This document shows, piece after piece, positions 1 to 8,026 of a DNA stretch of 64,000 nucleotides (within the stretch, counting starts at the first letter, position 1; every line of letters begins with the position of its first letter). Location of the stretch: positions 12,155 to 76,154 of the forward strand of contig NZ_JABTTS010000020.1 in the NCBI RefSeq assembly GCF_018638295.1, read 5' to 3'. The position numbers and the translations under genes were made by a program. This DNA comes from Streptomyces sp. CHD11. Lineage in GTDB: Bacteria; Actinomycetota; Actinomycetes; Streptomycetales; Streptomycetaceae. Below the pieces are notes generated by a model. It worked only from the letters and a program-made list of their open reading frames with translations. It had not been told where the DNA came from and made no database searches.

Positions 1-21
1 GGGGGGGGGGGGGGGGGGGGG
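1..21. other. Poly-G run at the window edge
   Basis: The first 21 bases are all G. Homopolymers of this length are rare even in Streptomyces DNA, and G runs are a known artefact of two-colour sequencing chemistry at contig ends. I read this as a probable assembly edge rather than biology. Confidence 0.6.
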
Positions 22-75
22 CGCCACGGGCCCGTGCGCGGCGGTGGGGATTCACGGGGTGCCGCGCACGGGGGC

Positions 76-1329
76 TTATGCGGCGGTCGGGTCGGGGCGT
101 GCCCAGGCGGCTTCGGCGGCGAGGTGCTCGGACCACTGGATGTGGTTTTCGTCGAAGGCTGCGTCGGCCAGGCGTATGCGCTGGACTTCGCCGGTTCCGG
201 CCGGTGGGTAGGTGTGCTGGATGTCGCGCCACAGACGCTGGAGGACGTAGTCGCGGTCGAGGGCGTGGGCGCCGTGCAGTTCCATGGCGTCCTGCGTGGA
301 CTGCATGGCCCACTGGTGGCCGAGGTACTTGGCGTTGATCAGGTCGGCGTCGCAGGGCAGGCCCTGGTCGAGGAGGTGCACGGCCTGGTAGGTGAGTATC
401 CGGCCGGCGCGTAGGCGGGCCTCCATGCCGCCGACGCGGTCCCGCAGGACGGGCAGGTCGGACAGGGCGCCCTGGTAGCGGGGACGGGTCTTGAGCCGGG
501 CGGTGGTGGTGTCCACGACGGCTTCGTGGATGCCGAGGCTGACGGCGGCCAGGTTGGGGCGGCCGTAGAGGATGCTGCTGCTCTGGGCCACGGCCAGTCC
601 CTGGCCGACCTCGCCGACCACGTTGTCGTCGGGGACGCGGACGTGATCGAGGTCGAGGCGGCCGGCGGAGAAGCCGTGCAGGCCGAGGCCGCCACGGTGG
701 TCGAGGACGGAAAGTCCGGGGCGGTTGGCTTCGACCATGAACGCGGTCAGCGCCTGAGAGGTGCTCACTCCGGCCGTGGCGGTGCGGGCGACGACGAGGT
801 GGGCTCCGGCGAGGTGACTGTTGCCGATATGGATCTTGCTGCCGGTGATCACCCACTCGTTGCCGGCGCGTTCGGCGGTGGTTTCGATGCCGCCGATGTG
901 TCCGCCGGCGAGCGGTTCGGTCACGGCGATCGACAGCAGCAGGGAACCGTCCGCGACCCTGGGCAGCCAACGGCCCTTCTGCTCGTAGGTGGCGAAGTGC
1001 AGCAGGGCGCCCACGGGAATCAAGGTGGCCTGCAGGATGCTTGCGGCAGCCGCCGAGACCCGCGCGATGCGGTGGACCAAGACGGTCTTGGCCACGTGTC
1101 CGGCGCCCAGCCCGCCGAAGACGGCCGGGACGGTGACGGCGAACCAGCCCCGGGCAGCCATCAGGCCGGCGACCTTGCGCTCCACCCTGCCCGGAGCGGC
1201 CTCCATCCGCGCGACGCGCGGCGCGACGTGATCGGCCGCGAAGACGTCCGCCTCCTGCCACAGCAGATCGTGGCGGGCGGTGAGGTAGGGACGCAGCGCC
1301 GGTGGAGGCGTGGTGGGTGTGGCGGACAT
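76..1329 (-). CDS. Acyl-CoA dehydrogenase family protein, atypical active site
   Basis: A 417-residue flavoprotein of the acyl-CoA dehydrogenase fold. It has an N-terminal helical domain, the middle beta-domain (TEPLAGGHIGG and WVITGSKIHIGN, which bind FAD/substrate in the family), and a C-terminal four-helix domain with MQSTQDAMELHGAHAL. The ATG at 1329 is chosen over an upstream TTG because a purine-rich GGGAGAGGGAGA sits just before it. It is the last gene of the minus-strand conservon operon, 84 bp after the GAF gene. The family's usual YEGTSEIQR near the C-terminus reads PPAGTGEVQR here, so the Glu that acts as catalytic base in many members is Ala. The protein may use a base elsewhere, as isovaleryl-CoA dehydrogenase does, or act on an unusual substrate. 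Family assignment is secure; the substrate is unknown. Confidence 0.85.
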   Translation of the reverse strand: MSATPTTPPPALRPYLTARHDLLWQEADVFAADHVAPRVARMEAAPGRVERKVAGLMAARGWFAVTVPAVFGGLGAGHVAKTVLVHRIARVSAAAASILQATLIPVGALLHFATYEQKGRWLPRVADGSLLLSIAVTEPLAGGHIGGIETTAERAGNEWVITGSKIHIGNSHLAGAHLVVARTATAGVSTSQALTAFMVEANRPGLSVLDHRGGLGLHGFSAGRLDLDHVRVPDDNVVGEVGQGLAVAQSSSILYGRPNLAAVSLGIHEAVVDTTTARLKTRPRYQGALSDLPVLRDRVGGMEARLRAGRILTYQAVHLLDQGLPCDADLINAKYLGHQWAMQSTQDAMELHGAHALDRDYVLQRLWRDIQHTYPPAGTGEVQRIRLADAAFDENHIQWSEHLAAEAAWARPDPTAA

Positions 1330-1413
1330 GGTCTCCCTCTCCCTGGATGAAGGTCGCAACGCGGAGCGGCCGGGGATCGCCTACGGCTCCCGGGTGGGGG
1401 GTTGTGGAACGGC

Positions 1414-2055
1414 CTAGCGGACGGGGGCGCGGGCGATGTGGTCCATCACCTGCGCACTGGCGTTGATGACGATGTCCCGCAGACGGCGGGCCTCAGACAA
1501 GGGCCGCTTCTCGGGGTCGATGACGCACATCGTGCCCAGCACCGTGCCGCTGTCGTGGATGAGCGGTGCACCGAAGTAGGAGCGGATCCCGACGGCGTCG
1601 ACCACCGCGTTGCCGCTGAAGCGCGGGCTGGCGTGCACGTCGTGCAGTGGGAGGGCCTTCTTGCGGGCCATGACCTCCGGGCACCAGCCGTGGTCGCGGC
1701 TCATGGTGCGGCCGACGATCACGAACCCGCTGTCCGCGGGCGGCTGGTGCAGTCCGACGAAGGTCTGCTCCTCCAGGAACAGGTTGACGAACCCGTACAG
1801 GAACCCGGCCTGTGTGGCCATGTCGCGGGCCATGTCGTCGAAGTCCTCGTTGGCCACCGGGGGCACGCCCAAGCGGTTGAGCAGCTCGTAACGCTGCGCC
1901 AGCTCCAGCGACTGCTGGGGCGGCTGACTGGTGAGGGCAGTGGCGGGCGGGGTGAACGGGCCGCGCGTGGCGTCCCGCATGTCGCGTCGCGGCAAGGACC
2001 GTGCGGGCGGGGCGGCCTGCGGCGTGCGGTAGGGGTCGCTGGGGTGCTGTGACAT
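1414..2055 (-). CDS. GAF-domain protein of the conservon operon
   Basis: A 213-residue protein. A proline-rich N-terminal ~45 residues is followed by one GAF domain (about 55-205), with the typical core strands FGAPLIHDSGTVLGTMCVID and a preceding region carrying the candidate sensor residues DHGWCPEVM. GAF domains bind small ligands or redox/light cofactors. Its start overlaps the stop of cvnD (TGATG), implying translational coupling, so it is probably a sensory partner of the conservon complex. No output domain is visible. The ligand cannot be inferred; the single Cys in HGWCPEV could matter for redox or cofactor binding. Confidence 0.8.
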   Translation of the reverse strand: MSQHPSDPYRTPQAAPPARSLPRRDMRDATRGPFTPPATALTSQPPQQSLELAQRYELLNRLGVPPVANEDFDDMARDMATQAGFLYGFVNLFLEEQTFVGLHQPPADSGFVIVGRTMSRDHGWCPEVMARKKALPLHDVHASPRFSGNAVVDAVGIRSYFGAPLIHDSGTVLGTMCVIDPEKRPLSEARRLRDIVINASAQVMDHIARAPVR

Positions 2056-2714
2056 CAGGCGTCCTGAAGGGAGGTGGAAGGGGCGTGACCAGCGCGGCTC
2101 GTGGCGGCGTTGTTCACGGCGTGGTCGACGAGGGTCAGCAGAACGCCGGCGACGTGATTCGGGTCGCGGGCGTCGCAGGTGACCACCGGCACGGCGGAGG
2201 GGAGTTCGAGAGCGGTGCGGACCTGCTCGGGGTGGTAGCGGTGTGCGCCGTCGAACTGATTGACGGCGACGACGAAGGGCAGGCGGATGTCTTCGAAGAA
2301 GCTGACGGGGGTGAAGCTGCTCTCCAGACGGCGGGTATCGACCAGGACGACCGCGCCGACGGCACCGCGGGAAAGGTCGTACCAGAGATCGACGAACCGG
2401 TCCTGGCCCGGCGTGCCGAACAGGAAGAGCTCCAGGGGCGTCGGCGCGTCGGGCAGGCTCAGGCGGCCGAAGTCGAAGGCGACCGTGGTGGTGGTCTTCG
2501 CCTCGATGCCCGCCAGGCTGTCGACGTCCGCGCTCGCCTCCGTCAGATACTCCTCCGTGCTCAGCGGCGTGATCTCGCTGACGGCGCCCACGGCGGTGGT
2601 CTTGCCCGCGCCGAAGCCCCCGGCGATCACGATCTTCAGCACGGTCGGGGCACCGGCCTGCGGGTGCGCCGAAACCATGGTCGGGTCATCCGGCCTGGGG
2701 ATAAGCGACGGCAT
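2055..2714 (-). CDS. cvnD: Conservon GTPase-like protein CvnD
   Basis: A 219-residue small ATP/GTP-binding protein of the conservon type, a distant Ras/MglA-like group in actinomycetes. It shows the P-loop GGFGAGKTT, a switch/G3-like FGTPGQDRF and a G4-like NQFD. It starts 29 bp inside the end of cvnC and overlaps the GAF gene by one base, so four genes are tightly coupled. In characterised conservons, CvnA-D form a membrane-associated complex resembling eukaryotic GPCR/G-protein signalling and influence differentiation and secondary metabolism. The role here is inferred from the family. Confidence 0.92.
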   Translation of the reverse strand: MPSLIPRPDDPTMVSAHPQAGAPTVLKIVIAGGFGAGKTTAVGAVSEITPLSTEEYLTEASADVDSLAGIEAKTTTTVAFDFGRLSLPDAPTPLELFLFGTPGQDRFVDLWYDLSRGAVGAVVLVDTRRLESSFTPVSFFEDIRLPFVVAVNQFDGAHRYHPEQVRTALELPSAVPVVTCDARDPNHVAGVLLTLVDHAVNNAATSRAGHAPSTSLQDA

Positions 2715-3093
2715 CAGGCCACTTCCTCTTCAAGCCCGCTGAAAGGGCTGCCAGCAGTTGGGTAGACGGGCCAGACCCTGTGCCGGTATCGGCATAGGAC
2801 TGGGTCAGGGGGACGACGAGGGCATCGGCATCCAGGAGGTCGGAGACGAGCACTTTGACGGCGGTGACGGGCCGACCGAGTCGGCCCGCCAGCTCGACCA
2901 CCGACCGTCGGCGCTCCCGGCACAGGGCGAGGATCTCCTCGCACTCCTCGGCCTGCGCCGGGCCGGGCCTTCCCGATCCCGCCTCCAGCACGGTTTCCAG
3001 GCCGAGCAGGTGCCGCGGCTTGGTACGCCCGCGCGTGAGGGTGTAGGTCCGCACGAACGCCGACTCCTCGACCGCGCGGCCGTACGTGCTCAC
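2686..3093 (-). CDS. cvnC: Conservon DUF742 protein CvnC
   Basis: A 135-residue DUF742 protein. It contains a winged-helix-like section with VVELAGRLGRPVTAVKVLVSDLL preceded by acidic and basic helices. It starts at GTG 3093, overlapping the cvnB stop by GTGA. CvnC proteins interact with the other conservon components. No enzymatic motif is visible or expected. Confidence 0.92.
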   Translation of the reverse strand: MSTYGRAVEESAFVRTYTLTRGRTKPRHLLGLETVLEAGSGRPGPAQAEECEEILALCRERRRSVVELAGRLGRPVTAVKVLVSDLLDADALVVPLTQSYADTGTGSGPSTQLLAALSAGLKRKWPDAVAYPQAG

Positions 3094-3605
3094 CGGACCT
3101 CTCCGCCCGTGCCGACGCGGACGGGGATCAGCATGTACGGGGCGAACTTCGCCACGAGCCGCCCCATCTCGAAGCCGACGGTGCCCGCGTCGGCGTCCCT
3201 GGTGGCGATGACGGCGAGGATCGTGTCCACCTCACCGCGCTCGTTACCGGGGTGGTTGTCGAAGGCCGCGCTGCGCCCAGCGCTCTGGACGAAGAACAGG
3301 CAGTCGTCTCGCTCGATGATGACCTGCCGGGCCGGCCTCTTCTTGTGGCTGGGGCCGGTGATGTTCGCCGCGAGGGAGGCAACCCCGCTGAAGGCGGCCG
3401 ACAGTTCGTCCGCCCAGTCCTTGTCGACGTCGCTGTCCAGCAGCCGCAGTCCGTCGCGCGAGAGCAGGACGGCGTGCGTGACGCCCGGCGTCTCGGAGGC
3501 GAACTGACGCAGCAGCCAAGCCATGCTGTCCCGCTGTCCGCTTGTCGTCGTCGCAGATGCAGGCGTGCCGTCGGTCACGTTGTTCATCGCGGGGTGGGTG
3601 CTCAC
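3090..3605 (-). CDS. cvnB: Roadblock/LC7 protein CvnB
   Basis: A 171-residue protein with a roadblock/LC7 domain (about 28-150; core GVTHAVLLSRDGLRLL and later LIPVRVG). Roadblock proteins typically modulate the partner small GTPase, here CvnD. The GTG at 3605 is preceded by GGAG at suitable spacing; an internal ATG at 3587 is a possible alternative. It lies 66 bp after cvnA. Confidence 0.92.
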   Translation of the reverse strand: MSTHPAMNNVTDGTPASATTTSGQRDSMAWLLRQFASETPGVTHAVLLSRDGLRLLDSDVDKDWADELSAAFSGVASLAANITGPSHKKRPARQVIIERDDCLFFVQSAGRSAAFDNHPGNERGEVDTILAVIATRDADAGTVGFEMGRLVAKFAPYMLIPVRVGTGGEVR

Positions 3606-3671
3606 GGGGATCGCTCCAGAAGGGGGAAGGGCCAGTGGATGTACCGGCCGCCGGGAACGCGGAAGGACAGG

Positions 3672-5189
3672 TCAGGGGGTGGGGTGTTCTGCTGAGGCGG
3701 GAGGGGGGCTGGCGGTGCCGCCGGCCTGGAGGCCGCTGCGGAAGGCGGCTGCCAGCCCGGGCGTCGCTGCGGACACGGGGGCTTGCTCCCGCTCCTGTGG
3801 TGGACGGAAAGTTCCCGTCCGGAGTGTGCGCGTCGGCAGAGCGGGCGCGTCAGCCGACTGCCCTGCCTCTGCGGTCGGCGCCCCAGCGGCGCCCGGACGT
3901 GCGGCTTGACCCGTCCCCGGGGCGGCAGGAGCCGCGGCCACCTGCTGCGGCTGCCGCCCGGACATGCGAGCTTCTTCGGGCGGCAGCGCGCCCGCATCCT
4001 CGACCAATGGAATTGCTACCAGGAGCCGTGCCGGTATGACGACCAGGGCGGTGGTGCCTCCAGTCGCGTTCTCCTGCAGGAGGACGGACAGCCCGTGTGA
4101 CTGGGCGATCTTCGCGGCGACCAGCAGGCCGAGCTGTCCAGCCCGGACCTGGCCGCTGACGTCGACCTCGTCCGGGGCTTTGAGCAGGTGGTTCATCTGT
4201 GCCCGCGTCTGCGGGTGCATGGGGATGGCCCGGTCCTCGACCTCGATGGCCAACCCGTGTGGCACCCGCTGCGCGCGCACCATCACCCGCGTCGCCGGAT
4301 TCGAGCACTCGCAGGCGTTCTCGATCAGCTCGGCCAGCAGGTGCGTCAGGTCCGGACCCACATGGCCGGGAAAACCCAGCTCGGCACCCACGGATCCTGC
4401 CGCGACGGCCACCCGCGGATACTGCACGACCTCGGAGACAGCGCCACGCAGGGCCGTCGTGACGGGAACGGGCCGGCGCACACTGCGCAGGGACTGTCCG
4501 CCCAGCACCGCCGTACTCTCTACCTGGCGGCGCATCCGCGTCACGAGGTGATCAATCTCGAAGATCTTGGCCAGCAGCTCCGGGTCATCGGTCAACATCT
4601 CCAGCTCGCTCAGGGCCTGGAGTGCCTTGCCGACCAGGGCGTGCTCCCGCATGGCCAGGCGGCGAAGCACCTCCAGGAGGACGACCGACTGGGACTCGTC
4701 GTGCACGCGGATCAGCGACATGATGGCCTGCGCCTGGAGGGCACTCAGCGCGTTGTCGATCCCGGCGATCGGAGTGGACGACTGCGCGGTGTGTGGGTCG
4801 GGCAAGGGTGGACGTTTTCCGCGGCACAGCTCGTCCGCCGACCACTGCACCGACTTCTCGACAGCTGCCGCTCCTCCTGCGACCGCGTTCAGCACTGCCG
4901 CCTGGGAATCCACCACTGCCGACTGCACGACGCCGGCGATGGTGCGCGCTCCGCGTGCCGCCACCGCGACGGTCCCCGCCAGTCCGAAGGCCAGGCTGGC
5001 CAGGACCCAGCCGGGGCCTACGACGGACCCCGACCGGAGAGCGAAAGCGGCGAGCAGCAGCGCGGCAAGGAGCACCAGGGGCAGTGCCACGGCGCGACGG
5101 GCGAGGTACAGCGTGTTCGCGTCGACCGGGGGCCGCCGTCTGCGGTGGCCGGTAGCGGCCGGCCGTGCCGGGAAGGCGCTGTCAGACAT
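3672..5189 (-). CDS. cvnA: Conservon sensor-kinase-like protein CvnA
   Basis: A 505-residue membrane protein. Two hydrophobic segments (about residues 31-52 and 58-78) sit near the N-terminus. They are followed by a helical dimerisation region (LLEVLRRLAMREHALVGKA) and a GHKL-type ATPase domain with N-box HLLAELIENACECSNP. The C-terminal ~110 residues are a disordered Pro/Ala/Gln tail. The ATG at 5189 is chosen because AAGGA precedes it and the longer upstream reading is low-complexity. It begins 26 bp after the GH15 gene, so it shares that transcript. CvnA proteins resemble histidine kinases but usually lack a normal phosphoacceptor box; none is obvious here. Confidence 0.88.
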   Translation of the reverse strand: MSDSAFPARPAATGHRRRRPPVDANTLYLARRAVALPLVLLAALLLAAFALRSGSVVGPGWVLASLAFGLAGTVAVAARGARTIAGVVQSAVVDSQAAVLNAVAGGAAAVEKSVQWSADELCRGKRPPLPDPHTAQSSTPIAGIDNALSALQAQAIMSLIRVHDESQSVVLLEVLRRLAMREHALVGKALQALSELEMLTDDPELLAKIFEIDHLVTRMRRQVESTAVLGGQSLRSVRRPVPVTTALRGAVSEVVQYPRVAVAAGSVGAELGFPGHVGPDLTHLLAELIENACECSNPATRVMVRAQRVPHGLAIEVEDRAIPMHPQTRAQMNHLLKAPDEVDVSGQVRAGQLGLLVAAKIAQSHGLSVLLQENATGGTTALVVIPARLLVAIPLVEDAGALPPEEARMSGRQPQQVAAAPAAPGTGQAARPGAAGAPTAEAGQSADAPALPTRTLRTGTFRPPQEREQAPVSAATPGLAAAFRSGLQAGGTASPPPASAEHPTP

Positions 5190-5215
5190 GGGAATCCTTG
5201 TCAGGGGTGGGGTGG

Positions 5216-7117
5216 CTATGCGTGCTGCGGCGTCAGGTCGGCGGTGGACTGGCGCGTGCTGCAGGAGGTTGAGCGGGGTGCTGGAACCGCGACCGCGCCG
5301 CGGCGGCGGGAGGACTGCATCACCATCTGCTGAAGGAGCAGGGCGCTTTGGACCAGGCCCATGTGGCTGAACGCCTGCGGGAAGTTCCCGAGCTGGCGCT
5401 GCTGGACGGGGTCGTACTCCTCCGCCAGGAGCCCGAGGTCGTTGCGCAGAGCCAGGAGGCGTTCGAACAAGGCGCGCGCCTCGTCGAGGCGGCCGGTCAG
5501 GGCGAGGCCGTCGACGAGCCAGAAGTTGCACAGGAAGAAGGCGCCCTCGTCGCCGGTCAAGCCGTCCACCCCGACGTCCTCACCGCAGGTCGGGTACCGG
5601 TACACGAGCCCGTTGGCCGTGGAAAGTTCACGACAGACCGCATCCACGGTACCGATGACGCGCGGGTCGTCGGGCGGCAGGAAGCCGGTGCGGGGGATGA
5701 GTAACGTGGCAGCGTCCAGTTCCTGCGAGCCGTAGGACTGGGTGAAGGTGTTGCGCACCGGGTCGAAGCCCTTGTCACAGACCTCTCTGTGGATCGCCGC
5801 TCGCACCTCGACCAGCGGGGCCACGTCGATGTTGAGGGCGCCGGCTTCGGCCAGGCGGATGGTGCGGTCGACCGCCACCCAGGCCATCACCTTGGAATGG
5901 ACGAAGTGCCGGCGGGCCCCGCGGATCTCCCAGATGCCCTCGTCGGGCTCCCGCCAGCGCTGGACGAGGTGCTCGATGAGTCGCTGGTGCAGGCTCGCGG
6001 TGTCGGAGCAGTGGGCGACTCCGCTCTGGTGCGCGAAGTACAGGGTGTCGATGACCTCGCCGTACACGTCAAGCTGGAGCTGGTCCGCAGCCCCGTTTCC
6101 GACCCGTACTGGGGCCGAGCCCTCGTACCCGGGAAGCCAGGGAAGCTCCCGCTCCCGCAGGTCACGCTGTCCGGTGATCCCGTACATGATCTGCAGGTTC
6201 TCCGGGTCGCCGGCCACGGCGCGCAGGAGCCAGCGCCGCCAGTCCTGTGCCTCCTGCCGGTACCCGGTCCCCAGCAGCGCGGCAAGCGTCGTGGCGGCGT
6301 CGCGCAGCCACGTGAAGCGGTAGTCCCAGTTCCGGTCGCCGCCGATCTCCTCCGGCAGCGACGTGGTCGGCGCCGCGACGATCCCGCCGCTCGGCCCGTA
6401 GGTCATGGCCTTCAGCGTGATCGAGGACCGGACCACGGCCTCGCGATAGGGCCCGTCGTAGGTGCACTCCTGCGTCCAGTCCTGCCAGAAGGCGAGCGTC
6501 TCGGCGAGGGCAGACTCGGGGACAGCGACGTCAGGGGCGGCTGCATGGGACGGGCACCAGCTGAGCACGAACGCCACGCTCTGGTCGGCGGTGATGGTGA
6601 AGGCGCTGACGACGACGCCGTCCTTCTCCATCTGCGGGACGCAGGTGTCGAGCCACAGAGCGTCCGCACCGGCCTCCGCGACCATGCGCCCACCGACCTC
6701 GTGGATCCATGGGCTGACGCTGCCGTACCCCGGTCGAGGACGCATGGCCGAGACCATGTCCACTTCGCCGGTCAGGCCCTCAGCGATCCGGATTACCTGC
6801 GGGGCCCCGTCGCGCGGCGGCATGAAATCCAGGACGCGGACCGAACCAGTCGGGGTACGCCACAGCGATTCGAGAACGAGGGAGTCACCGCGGTACCGGC
6901 GCTCACCCACTCTTTCGGAGCCTGATCGGCCCGCGGACGAGGCCGGTGCAATCTGCCAGGAGCCGTGCTTCTGCGTGCCGAGCAGACCGGCGAACACGGC
7001 CGGTGAGTCGAAGCGGGGCAGGCACAGCCAGTCCATCGAACCGTCGTCACAGACGTGGGCGCTGGTCTGCGTGTCGCCGATCAGGCCGTACTGCTCGATA
7101 CGCGGAAGGCGTTTCAT
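5216..7117 (-). CDS. GH15 family glycoside hydrolase (trehalase/glucoamylase-like)
   Basis: A 633-residue cytosolic protein with the N-terminal beta-domain (RIEQYGLIGDTQTSAHVCD) and the (alpha/alpha)6 barrel of GH15 enzymes. Signature stretches include DRNWDYRFTWLRDAA, EIRGARRHFVHSKVMAWVA, LPRTGF-like LIPRTGFLPPDD, and LCNFWLVDGLAL near the second catalytic Glu region. In actinomycetes this subfamily includes trehalases (for example in mycobacteria) and alpha-glucan hydrolases; sequence alone does not separate them. There is no signal peptide. It sits immediately upstream of the conservon in the same orientation, an unusual neighbour that suggests linkage of trehalose/glucan turnover with the signalling module. 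Confidence 0.88.
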   Translation of the reverse strand: MKRLPRIEQYGLIGDTQTSAHVCDDGSMDWLCLPRFDSPAVFAGLLGTQKHGSWQIAPASSAGRSGSERVGERRYRGDSLVLESLWRTPTGSVRVLDFMPPRDGAPQVIRIAEGLTGEVDMVSAMRPRPGYGSVSPWIHEVGGRMVAEAGADALWLDTCVPQMEKDGVVVSAFTITADQSVAFVLSWCPSHAAAPDVAVPESALAETLAFWQDWTQECTYDGPYREAVVRSSITLKAMTYGPSGGIVAAPTTSLPEEIGGDRNWDYRFTWLRDAATTLAALLGTGYRQEAQDWRRWLLRAVAGDPENLQIMYGITGQRDLRERELPWLPGYEGSAPVRVGNGAADQLQLDVYGEVIDTLYFAHQSGVAHCSDTASLHQRLIEHLVQRWREPDEGIWEIRGARRHFVHSKVMAWVAVDRTIRLAEAGALNIDVAPLVEVRAAIHREVCDKGFDPVRNTFTQSYGSQELDAATLLIPRTGFLPPDDPRVIGTVDAVCRELSTANGLVYRYPTCGEDVGVDGLTGDEGAFFLCNFWLVDGLALTGRLDEARALFERLLALRNDLGLLAEEYDPVQQRQLGNFPQAFSHMGLVQSALLLQQMVMQSSRRRGAVAVPAPRSTSCSTRQSTADLTPQHA

Positions 7118-7211
7118 AGTGTGTGGATCTCCGTTAAGCCCTGTTGGTTTGGGGGCGTTATCGGGGCCGCCGAAGCGGCCGGGGACAGGCCGGGAGTCAA
7201 GGAGTCAGCGG

Positions 7212-7355
7212 TCACCGCGGGGACGCAGGCTCGCTCGGGGGTGGTGTAGAGGTCCTGTCTGCGGGATCGAGGCCAGTCGCACGAGTGCCTCGGCAAATCA
7301 GCCACGCCATCGGGACGAGGATCAGTCCGGTGAGGAGCGCTCCGGTGAGGGTCAT
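7212..7355 (-). CDS. 47-residue single-pass membrane peptide
   Basis: A short reading frame beginning MTLTGALLTGLILVPMAWL, a clear hydrophobic transmembrane segment, followed by a polar Arg/Asp/Pro tail. Its ATG overlaps the stop codon of the upstream DUF6415-type gene (ATGA), which argues that it is translated by coupling. It lies 94 bp before the GH15 start. I do not recognise a family. It may be a membrane anchor or regulator for a neighbouring product; this is inference from position only. Confidence 0.55.
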   Translation of the reverse strand: MTLTGALLTGLILVPMAWLICRGTRATGLDPADRTSTPPPSEPASPR

Positions 7356-7837
7356 GTCTGGGGCACCGAAGCGGCCCACACCAGGCAGGTGAGGGCGACG
7401 GCGAAGACCGCACCGCGCAGCACGTTGATCTGCGGCTTCCATCGGGCCAACCTCCGTGCCGGTCGCCTCGCTCCGACGTCGTCCAGCCGGATCTTCGCGA
7501 TAAGTTCCTGCGTTGCCTCGGCGAGTCTGACGAGGTGCACCCGGCTGGGCAGATAGCCCTCCGGGAGCCCGTCCGAGCAGAGTTGCTGGGCACGGAGCAA
7601 AGCCGGCTCTTGCGAAGGCATCAGGGTTCCGAGCCGGTTGACGTGCCCTCGCAGCCGCAGAACGAGGTCCTCCACATCGGCGGCGGTCTCGGGCACCGGC
7701 GAGTCCTCGCCCAGCACGAGCGTCACCGTCTCCGTTGCGGACACCGCCTGGTCACGCCCGACACTCGGATCACCGAGGCTCCGGTCCTGACCACTGCGCT
7801 GGCGGAACGCCCGGCGAGGGGCCAGCGAGAGACGCAT
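7352..7837 (-). CDS. DUF6415-like Streptomyces protein
   Basis: A 161-residue protein with a helical central part (VEDLVLRLRGHVNRLGTLM, then RVHLVRLAEATQELIAKI) that matches the layout of the small DUF6415 proteins scattered through Streptomyces accessory regions. A hydrophobic C-terminal segment (about 140-157, VLRGAVFAVALTCLVWAA) suggests membrane insertion. The ATG at 7837 has AGGAG eight bases upstream. A much longer open frame continues upstream on this strand but only as the antisense of two plus-strand genes. It heads the long minus operon. Biochemical function is unknown. Confidence 0.7.
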   Translation of the reverse strand: MRLSLAPRRAFRQRSGQDRSLGDPSVGRDQAVSATETVTLVLGEDSPVPETAADVEDLVLRLRGHVNRLGTLMPSQEPALLRAQQLCSDGLPEGYLPSRVHLVRLAEATQELIAKIRLDDVGARRPARRLARWKPQINVLRGAVFAVALTCLVWAASVPQT

Positions 7838-8026
7838 GACACAACTCCTATGTGAATCAAGCCAAGTTGAGTGAGAAACGCCGTGCACCACAGTCGGTCG
7901 GCGTGCATCGTGAGTGATCCGGCCGCTACGTTGAGCGAACCGCGAATCCCCGCTGGGGGGTATGCCTGCGCGGCCCGCAAGACCGTCAAAGTCGTCAAAG
8001 ATCATTTCGGACCCGAGGGGCAGCCC

